This document shows positions 21,750 through 35,500 of a stretch of 64,000 nucleotides of DNA, piece after piece. The notes beneath the pieces are model-generated. The model made no database searches. It was given only the letters and a program-made list of their open reading frames with translations, and was not told the DNA's origin. Origin of the DNA: Balaenoptera acutorostrata (Eukaryota; Chordata; Mammalia; Artiodactyla; Balaenopteridae); contig NC_080075.1 of NCBI RefSeq assembly GCF_949987535.1, positions 42,441,036 through 42,505,035 on the forward strand. Direction: 5' to 3'. Each line of letters starts with the position of its first letter. Within the stretch, counting starts at the first letter, position 1. Both the position numbers and the translations under genes were made by a program.

Positions 21750-22344
21750 GGCTCCTCCGCCTCCTGCAGCTCTCGCCTTGAAGCCCGAAATCACAACAAT
21801 AGTAATAGTTATCATCATAATGATGCGGGCAAGCGCCGTCATTAATAATAAATAACCGCAGCCGCCGCCGCCGCGCTGCGCACACCAGTGCCGGGAATTG
21901 CGGGAGAAACGCATTTGCAGAGATCCCTCAAAGTAAAAAGTGTGAGCCTCTGGACACAGAATGAATTTCAGGACCCGCGCTTTTGGTGTGTGCCTTGATA
22001 CCGAGACAGCACCAGGTTAACCTGCCGAGTTTTCCAAGCCTCACTTCCCACTTCTCCAACTGGTGGTCCTGGGGAACCGTCGTCACCCCGCGGCCAGGAA
22101 GGACCGCCGTGGAGGCAGCAGTCGGGTCCCCAGGCTGCCCGCCGCCTCCCGCCCCCGGTTCCCGGCCCTACGGCCCCGCGGCAGCCGCTGCACGTGTTCG
22201 CAGCGAGCGCGGCCGGAGCCTGCGGCCAGCACGCTGCTCGCTTTGTGCCTCAGAGTCCCGGCGCCCAACTTCACTTTCCGCACTGCCCACCCCCGCCGGG
22301 CGCCCTGCCCCCGGCCTGTCGCCCCTGCCTTCGCTTTTGTTTCT

Positions 22345-24996
22345 TTGCTTTTTCTCTCTGCATTTCAGCCTCGGTTTGCTTCCTTACCCTGTTAAGACAA
22401 TCAAAGGGAAGGACTTGGAAAGCAAACTTGAAGGCAGAGCTCTCTTTCCCCCTCCCCCTCCCCCTCCCCAGCAGCCCTCGTTTCGCTAGCTCCTTCCTCC
22501 TTCCCTACATTTCTTCTAAGGCTTTTTTTTTTTTTTTAAATTTATTCCTTTGCAACTGCAGAGAGAGGAAGGAGATCTCAGTCAGCCGCTGGGGCATTGA
22601 GACGTTTCAGTCAGTCTTGCTGTTTGAACGCAGAAGCATTTTATTTTCAATTTCTTTTTCCCCTTGTAGAGAATTCGCGGCTAATTATTATGATTATTTG
22701 CCCACTCCTTTCCACTTCAATCCTGGACTCCCCGCTTTGTAGCCAGAGCTTAGGCCGGAGCTTAGAAATGGTGGTTTTGTGGGAGTGAAGAAGGATGGAA
22801 TTGAATTGAGGGAGGGGGTAAAATGGCTGAGGTTAGGAATGTTTTTAGGGAAAGGGGAATTTGCATTAAAATACAGAGAAATTATCAGAGCCCAGAAAGG
22901 AAATGTTGATTGCCACTGAGAAAAGATGTCAATGCAAATCAGTAGACTACAGCCAGAGAATTGTATTTTCATATTTTCTTTGTGCCCCACTTCGTCTGAT
23001 TTTTAATAATATAGTAGCAATGATAACACATTTTGGTATTTCTCTGAACACCACTAGCCAAATGTTTAGCAGGGAGCCTGATGTTAACCGTATTTCATAC
23101 ATTAGGATATAATTCTTGTTAATTAGCAATAATTTATGTTAAGAGCATAGAAAATGTTGAGGTTATAGGTTTTATATCTGTACATTTGATCATCTTGTTA
23201 TTTTCAAGAACTTTGCCTCCTATAAAATTAATTAGGTGAAATGTGGAGGTGTAATCAGCAACCTCTGAATTACCACTTCATTTCCTGGTTTTGATTGTAA
23301 ATCAGTTCAGTCACTACATTTAGAAGACTTTAACCAAGTCTGTTTTGTACCACATTACCTTTAACTGTTTGATAACTAGGGGAATATCTCCTTTTGCTCC
23401 CAAATAATATTTCCATTTTCAGAAATGTGTCAGGGCTTGGGAATAAAAAACAAATCTTAACGGTGGAGTTTAAAAACATGTTTTTATGCAAAGGTTCTAT
23501 GTACTACTAACTTTAATAAAATGAAGTATTTTTCCTGAGTCTTTCTTCAATCTGTAAACCTCAGAACTTGTAGTTAATGCTGAACAACAACAACAAAAGC
23601 CACATTTGTTAATGTGTACTTAAAATTCTTAATTCACATAGGAGGGCTCTTGGAGAATGACTTCCTTATTCAGTTCCTCACTTGGTCACAATGAAAGCAA
23701 ATAGGAGAAAAATGACATAGAAGCACAATGCAAAAGCTTTCTGTTTGTGTCCTTTTATTTGAAAAGTATGCATGTGTATTTATCTTTTGGTCAGTATGTT
23801 GGGCAAAGAAATATAAGTGCTTACTTTGCTGTCTTTATTAGTAGGAATATAACCTTCATATTCCTGTGGTGACCTTATGTTAAATTAGGAGGAGTACCAG
23901 AGGCTAGAAATTATGACATGTCCTACTTGAGCACAGGTGCAGCTAGGCAGGGCTCTCTCAATATTATTTCACCCAGCACATCTGGGAGTTACTCCAGATC
24001 TTCCCCCTCAATATTCAGTCTGGATAGGGTTGAAATAAATTTAACCTGAGTTCACTGGATTTTTGCACTTTATCAAAATCTGTTCCAATATTCTACACTC
24101 AAATTAAAATCTATTTTTTGATTCTCTGTGGCTTTAAGTTCATTAAATGTGAAATTGGCAGCTTGCTAAAGAAGGTCAGACTGATTAACTGTTTAAGACT
24201 TGTACATTTTCTGCTTCAGTTTTATTAACTGGCAGCATCCTGGATATGTTTCATATTTTGTAATTTTATGTGTGTGTGATAGAGTAAGCATAAGGTTTCA
24301 GGAGCAGAGACTTACCAACTCTCTTTTCGCCTTTGTAAGTTTAAAAAATGATAGAAGCTGTTCGAATAGATGCTGGAGTATTTTGGTGCACGGTTAAAAA
24401 AAAAAAAAAAGGAAACAGGAATGAAAGACATATCTACCTTGTTATACCATCCGCTGGTGATTATGTGTGCAGAAATAGTCCCATAATGAAGCGTTCTGCA
24501 GCTCATTCAGAAAATGAGACAACTTTGACAACATTAGGCAAAGTATTTCAAGTCTAAAGAAAGGACTTCTCAGCCTTGATCTGAAATGTGGCGTTTGCTT
24601 GACCATTCTGATTTTTACGTGATGGGGGCCACCAACTGCAAACATGTTTAGAATATTTTAGACATTCCTTTTTTCAGAATGAAAAAATGACTAATTGGCT
24701 TATTTTCTTAAGTACTCGAAAGTATCCCATTTAGCTAATGTGTCTGAGAAGAATTGCCAGTGAATTTGGTATTTCTTTGATTTTGTGGCACTGCTGAGAG
24801 TGAGATCAGAAAGGTTTTTGGCAGTGTGAATTATGCTGCGTTATGATTATTATTTAGATCTGTTTCACAGGTGAATGCAGTCTTTTTCTTATTACGGCAG
24901 TGTAAATGTAGCACATTTGCTGTGTGATGTAGTAGCTTTCTAATTTATGAAGCCATGTCTCTGTATATTTAGAGTATATATGTTCACACACAAAAG
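22345..24996. other. Intron 1, AT-rich half, no gene
   Basis: From the edge of the CpG domain the sequence turns AT-rich, with no recognised repeats. It looks single-copy, as is common near conserved developmental genes. Confidence 0.55.
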
Positions 24997-25844
<848 letters not shown>

Positions 25845-25999
25845 TGAGAAGCAAGGAGAAAAGCTGTTTGCATGTTTTCTTTTCATTTTCAGAGGCGCTG
25901 TAGCCAAGCACTAAGGAGTGGTGAAGTGCTTTCTGTATTTCTCCATGTGACTGTCCATGACAGCCCTGTAATGTTAAAATAATCATTCCTATTGCTTAT

Positions 26000-28900
26000 G
26001 TCCAGAACACACAAAAATAAATATTTTCCACTTCACCGAGTCAGATGTAGGCAGAATAGGTTACACACACCTGATACCCTCTCTCTGGATCTGCTGATTC
26101 TGAATTTCTTTCCTTTTCTCTCCCCTTCTCATTTTTAAGTGTTGAACCTTACTACACCTAGCCCAGTTTCCAAGGTCCATTTCCAGCCTTGGTGACAAGT
26201 CAGAGGCAAAGTGGCTGTATAGGCATTTGTAGTTCGGCCAGTGACCTGTTTGAGTCAGAATACCTGATCAGACCTCCCTAGGGGTGCAGTTTGTTCTCAA
26301 TGCTTCCAGGAAGTTGGGTGGGTTGGAAGGGCATTTTGGAGGGGCTGGAAAGAGTTAACTGAGTTTCAGGGCTAGCCTTGGATCCATATTGGCTGTCAGC
26401 CCATATGGGGCTGTAATTAAACACAGCCCCGTGGTGGGATGACACCGTGACCTTGACTTTAAGATGCCATTTTCGACTGGCCAGGCCAGAGTAGAGAGGG
26501 CAGTTGCTGAAGCGCACAGACATGCTTACTCGAAAAGTTTAAGGGCATGTTGGAAATTTCAAAAGGTTGGTTTGACAGGAACGGCTGTTCCCTGCAGCCT
26601 GCCTCCTCAGCTAAATGATAAATGCTTCTCTGTGCTCTCTCTTGTCTCTGATGTGGTTTTGACAGATGTATCTTGATTTTGTTTGTGGTTTACACAACCA
26701 CATGTCACCCTTACAAATGTCCAGTCCAGACTTCCACTGTTTCTGCTATAACATAATGTAAAAATTCTCTTGGAAAAATATATACACACATTGAACAGCT
26801 CTGCTTCCTTTGGTTAATTTTAGCAGAAAGGTAGCTAGGGGTGTGGGTTTCTCAACAGCTCAAGGGAAAAGGAATTAATGGCTAACATAGGGACTTAAAT
26901 CCCTACTCTAAGTGGTAAACAACAACACTATATAGTGACCCTTAAAACATTTTTAAAAATGAAACAACGGTGATTTAATGTACAAGATGAAGTGAATGCA
27001 GATTCTGTGGTAACAAAACCGGCATGCCTGTCGGTTGGTCAGTCCCCTGTATTTCCCCTGCTGCTGCCCCCAAAAGGCAGAGGGTTTGTTCAGTTTTAGG
27101 AAGGGTAGTGCATAGAATCAATTGATTGATTGGAACTTGTCCCTTCAACCTAGTTTGACCACAGAGTTGAACTGTAGTGGGTCAGTAGTCCAGAGGGGAT
27201 TAAATGTCATATTATTTCTCATCCCCCCCCCTCTGGAATTTGATCATTAAAATCAAACGTGGCATTTTATCTTTATCTTTTTCTTTTTTTTTAATGCTGC
27301 TTGCAACAGCACTCAGATACTTTTTCTTTAGTGAAATGAGAAATCTGCTGCCAGGGAAGCTGCATTCACAAAATATTTTTCTCGAATCCACCACATGTAG
27401 CTTATATGACATGCAGGTTAGGATTTTATCCACCCCTCCCTGCCCCCCAGCAGGATATGGCAATGACCATTTCCATGTGCTGTCTTGTGACTGGAAGGAA
27501 AATGAACAGAAGTGTAAGGCATGATTAATGAAGCAAGAGCAAGCGGAAGGGGATTTGTCGTCTTAGGAGATCCAAAGCCTTTCTAAATCACCAAATATGG
27601 AGTAACACTTGCGTGATGTAACATCGTATTTACATATCGAGCTGCTCGTTTAAAAGACAAAACACAGTGTCTGTCAAGCAAGAATTAAAACCACACTTCT
27701 TACTGAGGTCCCAAATAGGTTATTCAGTCTCAGATTAACCAGCTTGAAAATTCTGTGCCTCTGTACTTAGAGGAGAAATCTAAAAGCTGGGGGGAAGGCT
27801 CTATAGTGAAGGCTTTTCACTGTCACAGTTGTAAATCTACGTAGGGAAGAAGAAGAGATATTTTCCTTAACTCTCTGGTTGTCATAAAGGTTCTTTTTTT
27901 TTTAAGGACTAGTGCAGTAAGAGAGCTCAAAGAAGCCCCCCAAAAAGCACATTTAAAATATGTTTTATAGGACTAATGCTGAGTAATTACACTGAGATGA
28001 AGAGCTACCTAAGCTATCTAAGATATTCAGTGGGTGCACCAGTGCTGCGACCCAGGTGAGGTAAACCTTTCATTCACGAATAATTACAAAGTCTTGATTC
28101 CTTTCATTGTGTTTAATCACCTGTTCCCACCCTGGAATTGGCTGAACATAAATAGCGTGGTCACATCGCAAAGCGAGATGTCAGTAACTAGAGTCACGAC
28201 TTTTCATAATTCACGGTAATGAATTAAGAGTTTCCTATGGTGAAATTAACATTCTGCCATCACACATAAATTAAGATGCCCTGGCCCTTAGGTGCCTCTG
28301 AAGCGAAGTTCTGGAAGACGGCTGTGTATTCCCAGCCCATTTCTCTAGAGCACGTCTTCACAACTCCAAGTCTGCTTTTCTTTTTACGGTGAGGAAGGAA
28401 ACAATAAGAGTAATCATTCAGTAGATATTTGAATTGTGTCACAAAAAGAAAGGAGAAGCAATGGTCTGTATTAGGAAAGAGATATATTGATGAATCTCTA
28501 GAAGAATATGTTTGGCAACCATGTAAAAGGTAGTTATTTAAATGTGCTGTGTAGGAAAGGCTTTATTAAAGTGATGTAAGTTGGATGTGAGCTTACTGTG
28601 TGCTCTGTGCCGTTTTATAGGCAGGAAGCTGGAATCAGACAGTGACAGATCTTCTTCCTGAGATAAATAAAGCTTAGAATTTGGGGCTTTCACATAGGAG
28701 ATTGAGTGTTCTTTAAAACTTCAGTAAGATGGTGTGGGTTTTGGCTGTACATAGGCCTCTCAAAGCCGAGTATTTTTTAGAAAGGATGATTTTTACTTGG
28801 TTGAATACACACGTATATGTTGATCAGGTTTTTTTTTTTTTCATTTTATTCAAAATATTGTGTGACTGTGATCCACTGAGACCACTGAAGTGTAGTACTA

Positions 28901-31900
28901 ATTTAACTGGAAATGGGCACGTTGTATTGTGCAGGGCCCAGTTCATCAATGTTATGTGTCAAATATCCACCATCAGATATCAGCAACCTTTGACTGGCAG
29001 TCAGGGCTTTTAATTAGGGTTGTGTTTTGTTTTCTAGACTCATATTTTATGAGGGGGAAATATTCATTGAAGATTAGTGACTGTGGAGCTGCTGTTCACT
29101 TATAGAAAAGGCCAAAAAATATTATCCCACAGTGTCAGCTTTGAGGTTTTGGCTATTGCACATAGAAATCTTTAAATTAGGGTTGGGCTGTTATAAAGTT
29201 AGCTTTTTGAGAGAATGGGAGAAAATATGATTAGTCCTGTAAAGTGTAGTGAAGTCTCTTGCTATTGATATATAACGTTTTTTCTCCTTAAAATCATGAA
29301 CATAGACAGTGATATCAGGGCATTTAAAAATTATTTGCCTAGACAATACACCTCATACCCAGATGATAATATGTAAGACAGAAGCTCTGTGAGAGGAGAA
29401 ATACTAATTCAATCCAGAAATATATAAGCATGTTACTTAAAGGTAAATCAAGTATAACATACTCATGCTTTTCAGAATTTAGAAACTCAACTTGCCTTTT
29501 CTTTTTGTACCCATTTGAATTCTTTATCTCAGACTGAACTGGAAGATGTACTTTATGGTATAATTGTAAATGAGACTATAAATTATAGTATCCTATTATA
29601 ACCTCTTATTTTTCATTTCTCTTTATTTGTGTGATTCTGAATAAAAACCACTGACTTCTGAAGTGAATTTTTAGCATGGCAGCTAAAACAAACAAACAAA
29701 CAAAACCCCAGTTTACTGGTGAACATTTTATTTAACCTTCACATCCAGAGACTAAAGAATATTGTTTCCTAATAAATACCTAGGATTTTCATTGGGAGCC
29801 TGTGTTTGTGGGACCATTACCCAAAGGCTCATGTTCATGAGACTGGGAGTCCTATATACAAGATGTATTTGTAAATAAGACAGAGAAAGGTTGTGAACTG
29901 GCAGCTTGGATGTTTTGTCAAAGTACAATGTGAGAGAAACTCTTTCTAAGACAAATTGTAAATAGAACTGTCACAGCGATTGCATGATTGAGCCGCAGAA
30001 GTGTCTTACAATTGTTGGCATTGTCAGAGGACTTTTGAAAGCTTAATTAAACACAGTGGCCCGCATGGCTGCTAAATTTACTTCGGCAAGCCAAAAAGAA
30101 AAAAAAATCTACAATGTGGAAGATCCCAAAAATCCCAAAGTTCTTCCGACGTTACCCCTTCCGTGACACAGAAAAGATGCATTGTGCATTTTCCTAGTTG
30201 TCTTTTATAAATAGTTTTGAGAATAGGGCCACGTGATATGAAGATCATCCTGTGTGTGATGTGGAGATTGTGTTAGTTTTTCTGTCTCCTGCTGTTACAG
30301 ACAGTTAATGTAAAAATGGCCTTCTATTGGAAACACAAATATGTATTCACTTCAAGAACAGGAGCAGAGGGGGGAAGTTTCCCTCCCATTCTCTGTGTTT
30401 ATTCTATGAAAGCTTAAAAAACAGTGCTGTAATTTCTCAAATCACCCTCGTTGTATTGCAAGTTGTGCCTTTTACTTTTAAAGGATCTGAAATCTGTTTT
30501 GCACACCTTTCTCCTGGTGAATGTGGCATTTAATTGTGGAGCTGCCCATGGGCTGGAAAATGCAAGTGAGTATAGACACGTGCAGGCAGCGTCAGGACAG
30601 CAAACTTTAAGCTCAGGGAAGAGGTGAATTGGATGCATATTAATGGCACATTTTAGAATCCTGGAAAATCATTATTGTCACACTGCAGCCTTAGTGCATT
30701 TTGGCTAAGGCCGGGGTGGGGGGGACTAAATTGAAGTATATAACAAACGTGCAAATCCTAGGGAAGCATTTTTCAGAATTTTGTGATTTCTTAGTGAAAG
30801 TATTTCAAAAAGGAGAATAGGTGAATGGTGGCCTTGTACACTAGTCAGTGAAAAAAAGAAAGAAAGTTCGGCTTTCGTTTGGGGGGAAAATATGAAATTT
30901 AACTGAAGTAGCACAGCTAGGGAGATGCACCGAGATTGCGTCACTTGATGTTAATTTAATCTACTCTGGTTGCTCTGTTCACACCCTTATTGCACAAAGA
31001 AATCATTTGACAAAATTTACCCGAAGCCCAAGTCTGTTTTTACATACAGTAGTACCAGCTTTGTGCAATAAAAGTCACTTAGCATCAAACTGGACCCAGC
31101 CTGGCACCTTGCCACTTTTTTAGCAAGAGATTTAATCACCAAGGATCTTTAGTACCTTTCTGCTTGTTCAGATTTCATTTAGGTCATGGTTATGTCAGCA
31201 GTGTTGTTATTACAAGGATTAAAAAAAAAAGATTTAAACTTAGGGCCCATTTTTAACACTATCTCAAATCGAACAGGTTTTAATTTTATGTGTCAATTTG
31301 GAGGATATTAATAAAGTTCATAAAATATATTCAGACTATATAATTTAATGGATAATAACTAGTATTTTTATTTGTAATATGAGTAGAAAATTGGCATCGT
31401 ATCCCTCCCTCCTCTGTTCTGTCCTCCTACCCAGGTAAATAAGCATCCTTAAACTGCTTCTCCCCTTTACTTCCAGGGGTTAGAGCTCTGGCCAATATCA
31501 GTAAATTTACCTTTGTAATTTGCCATGTAGTTTTTACAACAATGACCTAATTAATTTGAGCACGGACCATATTATTGCTAGTAGACTCATTTTCTGTCAC
31601 AAACTTAATTTCTAGGAAATGTAACCTGACGAATAAGAATGCTTGAGCTCTTGTGCTCCTAAAGACCAAAGGCAGATTTAAAATAATAATAAAAAAATGC
31701 CAGCATTATTAAAGCTAGTATGCTTGATGCCAAACTCAATTTGAAGCCAGTAAACATCAGACTGTATTTCTAATCAGTTTTAGAATGTAACGTATTCCAT
31801 ATTGGGTTCACTGGAATTTGTGTCTCTGCTTTTTACTGGCCAGCTGCACTCCCTATGCATTTTTAAAACATTTCAGCAAAGGCTTTTGCTGTTCTTAGCA

Positions 31901-32573
31901 GGGTTAGTAACTTAAGGTCTATTTCTGAGCTCATTCGTCATTCTGCGATGGCATTGAGTTAGGTTGGCAAGGGAAGGATTTGAGGCATGGGGGGTGGTGA
32001 GGTCACTTCTGACCCCAGCAGGGAATAGGTGAGCTTCATTTGCCTTTACAATAGGCGCACAGCTACTGCACCTTGGAAGATCTCTCAGGTGCCGCTCAGA
32101 TGGGCGCATGTAAATGCCCTGTCAGATGCGGAGCTGGAATATTAATGCTTCTTCCACCAGCGCACCATAATAAAGCTGTACACAGCCAGCTTAGTATGCA
32201 GCTAGTCTGGGGAATTGTGTAAACTTAGATAGCCCGGTGTGAAAGACAGCGATGTAAAAATGCTGGATATGCCACAGTTTCCATTCTTGTTCTCCTTTGA
32301 TCTATAGCAAAATGAAAACATCATCCTTTCCTCCTCTTGGAGTTGTCTCCCCGACTCTGCCACCTCCCAATCCCCCACCCAAATTTTTTTGCATGTTCTG
32401 GTATGGAGAAATGTGACATAATTTGTTTCATATGGTTAATTACAGGCATTTGAATATTTAAAATTTTAAATAGCCACAGTTCCAGGTTTTCCTGTTAAAA
32501 GTATGTGATTTGAACAAAGGGAGTACAGTGTAAATATTTGTGGTGATTTGCAACACCCCTCTTTCCCCATTAA
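26000..32573. other. Proximal intron 2, transposon-poor, no gene
   Basis: No MIR, L2 or other repeat is recognised apart from small simple tracts such as (CAAA)n at 29685-29706. Stretches such as 28030-28230 carry several TAAT, TTAATCAC and ATAATTAC homeodomain words and read like conserved enhancer DNA. Small ORFs have no domains. Confidence 0.5.
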
Positions 32574-32596
32574 ACACACACACGCACACACACACA
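32574..32596 (+). repeat. (CA)n tract
   Basis: A short, once-interrupted CA dinucleotide repeat. Confidence 0.9.
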
Positions 32597-32599
32597 TTC

Positions 32600-35500
32600 A
32601 GTTTAAATCTAGCGCTGACTTAAAGGACTTCTGTACCTTCATTTGTACTTTTTTTTTTTTTTTTTAACCAACTCTCAACTGGAACTCCATTAAAATATTT
32701 TACCATTATTTTTGAGTCCACTGTTGCTTGAGGTTTTAAAGAGGATTTTTATAATGTGTTCATTTAAGAGTATCAACAGCTGTCAGAACCAGTTGTGGTA
32801 AATCCACAAAACATACAAAGAAAAATACACACGTTTCCTGAAACAAAACACTCGGAAAAATAAGCTGCCAAGAACTGGCGAATGAGAAGTTTGCAGACAG
32901 GGCACCGGAGCGTTTCACCTCTCGGTTCGCCCTGGAGACTGATGTGATCGGATCTGATGCAATGCCGCTGGAAGTCTTACCTGCACAGGTTTCTGCTCTG
33001 AGCTAGCACCCTGCACAGGGGCTAGGCCAGGCCACGGCTTGCTCCCACTCTGCCCTCCTTTTTTCTTTTTGATCTCTTTAGATAGATAAAATACCAAGTT
33101 CTTGGTGTGCTAAACAGCAAATTATACCCACTGAAGGTGAGATGATTAGGTTTAAACTTCCTCTAAAAGAGGCGAGAAGACGCCGTGCACACCCTTTTCC
33201 AGATAGGGTTGGCAGCCTGTTATTCAGAATTGAATCGGCCCCGCCAGGGAATTCCCAGTGGGGACCTGAAGCAGGCGTGTTGGTGAAGGGGGTACCTGGG
33301 GACCTGTGGTCACTCACAATGAGTTTCTGTTTGTATCTTTGCTGTTGCTAGCATTGGCAATGAACAATTACACCTACAATTTGATTTTAGTTTTAGATAG
33401 AGGTGAGTCCACTGATTAAAAACTACCATTAAAATGAAGAATGGAATTATTGTGAAACCTGCAAAGGTGCTTTCAAAAAGAACACAGGTGCTGTGGTGTC
33501 CCCCCTTTCTCCACTTTCTATTTTATTTTGGAACTTTCTAAAAAACACAGGGAAGCCTTTTGCTAAGCATCGGGGCATTTACATTTATATTCATTAGTTC
33601 ATCTTCTTGATATGTAATGATGCATAAAAAGCTGCAGAAAAAAAGTCACATCTGTCAATTTTTAGGGAAATAAGGTGTAGCTTGGATTCTTACCTTAGCT
33701 GGAGCACAGGGTACTACATGCCACGTCTGCTTTTTAGGTTTTAAATATGGAGTTTCTCTTTGGGTCAAAAAAAAAAAAAAAATCTGAAGCATTTCCTTTT
33801 ACCGACTCAGGGGATACCATGATTTTGTGATTTATTTACGTTTCGGGGCAGCTTACAATGAGCCATTTACTGCTCATTTTAGCCCCCTCTCCCAAGTCTT
33901 TGAGTTCATAGTTAAAACAATGCATTAACCAATGTTAAATTTTAAATTTTATGAGTGTCTCTCTCCTACTCCATCCCATTCTAAGATTAAAAAAAAATTA
34001 TTCTTTTACATTTAAAAGTGAACACTGGCTACTGAAGAACAATTTAAAGGCTGAGAAAAATTTTAATAATAAATCGTAACCTTCTCACGTTATGTTTTTG
34101 TTATGCTAAGGGGAAAAAATCAATAAGGAAAAATTTAATTCTGATAAAGATACTCTTGGATCTTTGAAAACAACTGCTGTCCTTTTAACTAAAACATTTG
34201 AGCAGCTTCAAAGACTATGTATTTCTTCTGATCTTAGAGCTGTGTGACTGGTAGCAAGAAAGAAAAAAAAATCTTATTCTACATACAAGTGGATTGCTTA
34301 ACAAGTCTGCACAGACACGTACTTGTTTGTACAATAGAGATAAAAATTCCTGTATAAAAATAATTCAGCTGCTGACAGCAGGCATTGTTGTTGGACCTGT
34401 CTTTTGTGCTTGTCCCAGCTCCGGGCCCCCTCCTCCACTATCTGCTTGGGGCAGCTTGCTGCCTGCAGACTCCTGACCAGAAGTTAATTGCTATATATTA
34501 AATATATAGGTATTGTATCTAAAGAGGAACGTCTCAAGCCTTCCTATATGCATTCCACTCTACTTTCTGATGTGACTGCGGCATTGCCAGCAGGGGGGTG
34601 GCAGGCAAACGCTCTAATAGGGAAAATGACTTGAAGGCAGTTAGGGGAAATTTGGCCTTCAAGTCCCATTTGCTCTGCAGTGTAGCATCGGTTTCTAAAC
34701 TTTTGTTTTTAATCTAATTCTGATTTACTCTGTCACATCCCATATCAACCCTCATTGAACCCTACTCATGTAGAGTAACATTAGTGTCAGATGGAATTGG
34801 TCAGGACTGCGGACCTGTGGTTCATACAGATGGTCGTGAATGTGGGTTCTGTGCAGCTTTGCATCCTATTCTTTCTAACAAACGTTAAAATGTGGCACGT
34901 TTCTGAGCAGGTCCCATGGGTAAGAGAGTCAAGGAATCGGGCATAGTACCTGAGGTTTTCTCCCTTCCCTCTCCTCCTCTTTCCCACTTCCTTGATATAC
35001 CTACATTTTGGGTAAGATCAACTCCAGGAAAACATCTGAGGCTGGGGCGGTGGAGAAAGGGGGGAGAAGGGTGGCAGAGAGAAGCTACTAGAATATTTTC
35101 AATGGGGGTTCAAACACAGTCACCAAAGCAGAGAGCCCTTTGGGTCCAGCTTTGGAGCAATAAGCACGGGCACATGGTCCTTTCAAAGCTGTTATTCTCA
35201 GTTTGACTTGTCCACCAGCTGAGAAAGGGTTTACATATAACCAACGTGCTTTGACCTGGATTGAGTATTTGGGATGGCAGTGGGGGAGACGTTCACTGGA
35301 AATGCTGTCACTAGAATTTCTTGAATGTCGTGAGGGTAGTAAGGTATGTGTTAGCATTCAAGGTGTGAGTTAGGTTCTTCTCCAGACTGATAATTGGGAA
35401 GCGTGAAAATCCAAATTCCCACGATGCTCTCTAACAACTGGGGTTGGGGGGGGTGGACACCCTAACTTTCTGAATGTCAGCTGATGTCTGTCTGACCTGT

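Larger units (their letters stand above)
19090..22340. promoter_or_regulatory. Intragenic CpG-rich domain in intron 1
   Basis: CpG-dense segments at about 19170-19500, 19860-20060, 20750-20890, 21480-21620 and 22080-22320 are separated by less dense DNA. With the island upstream of exon 1 they form a CpG-rich domain of about 6 kb around the promoter, as is usual for Polycomb-regulated developmental genes. An alternative first exon could lie here, but I see no exon I can support. Confidence 0.75.

Noticed and set aside
34587..34605. Second CTCF-like word CCAGCAGGGGGGTGG
   Set aside because: The core GGC is disrupted, so it is a much weaker match than the site at 6762.
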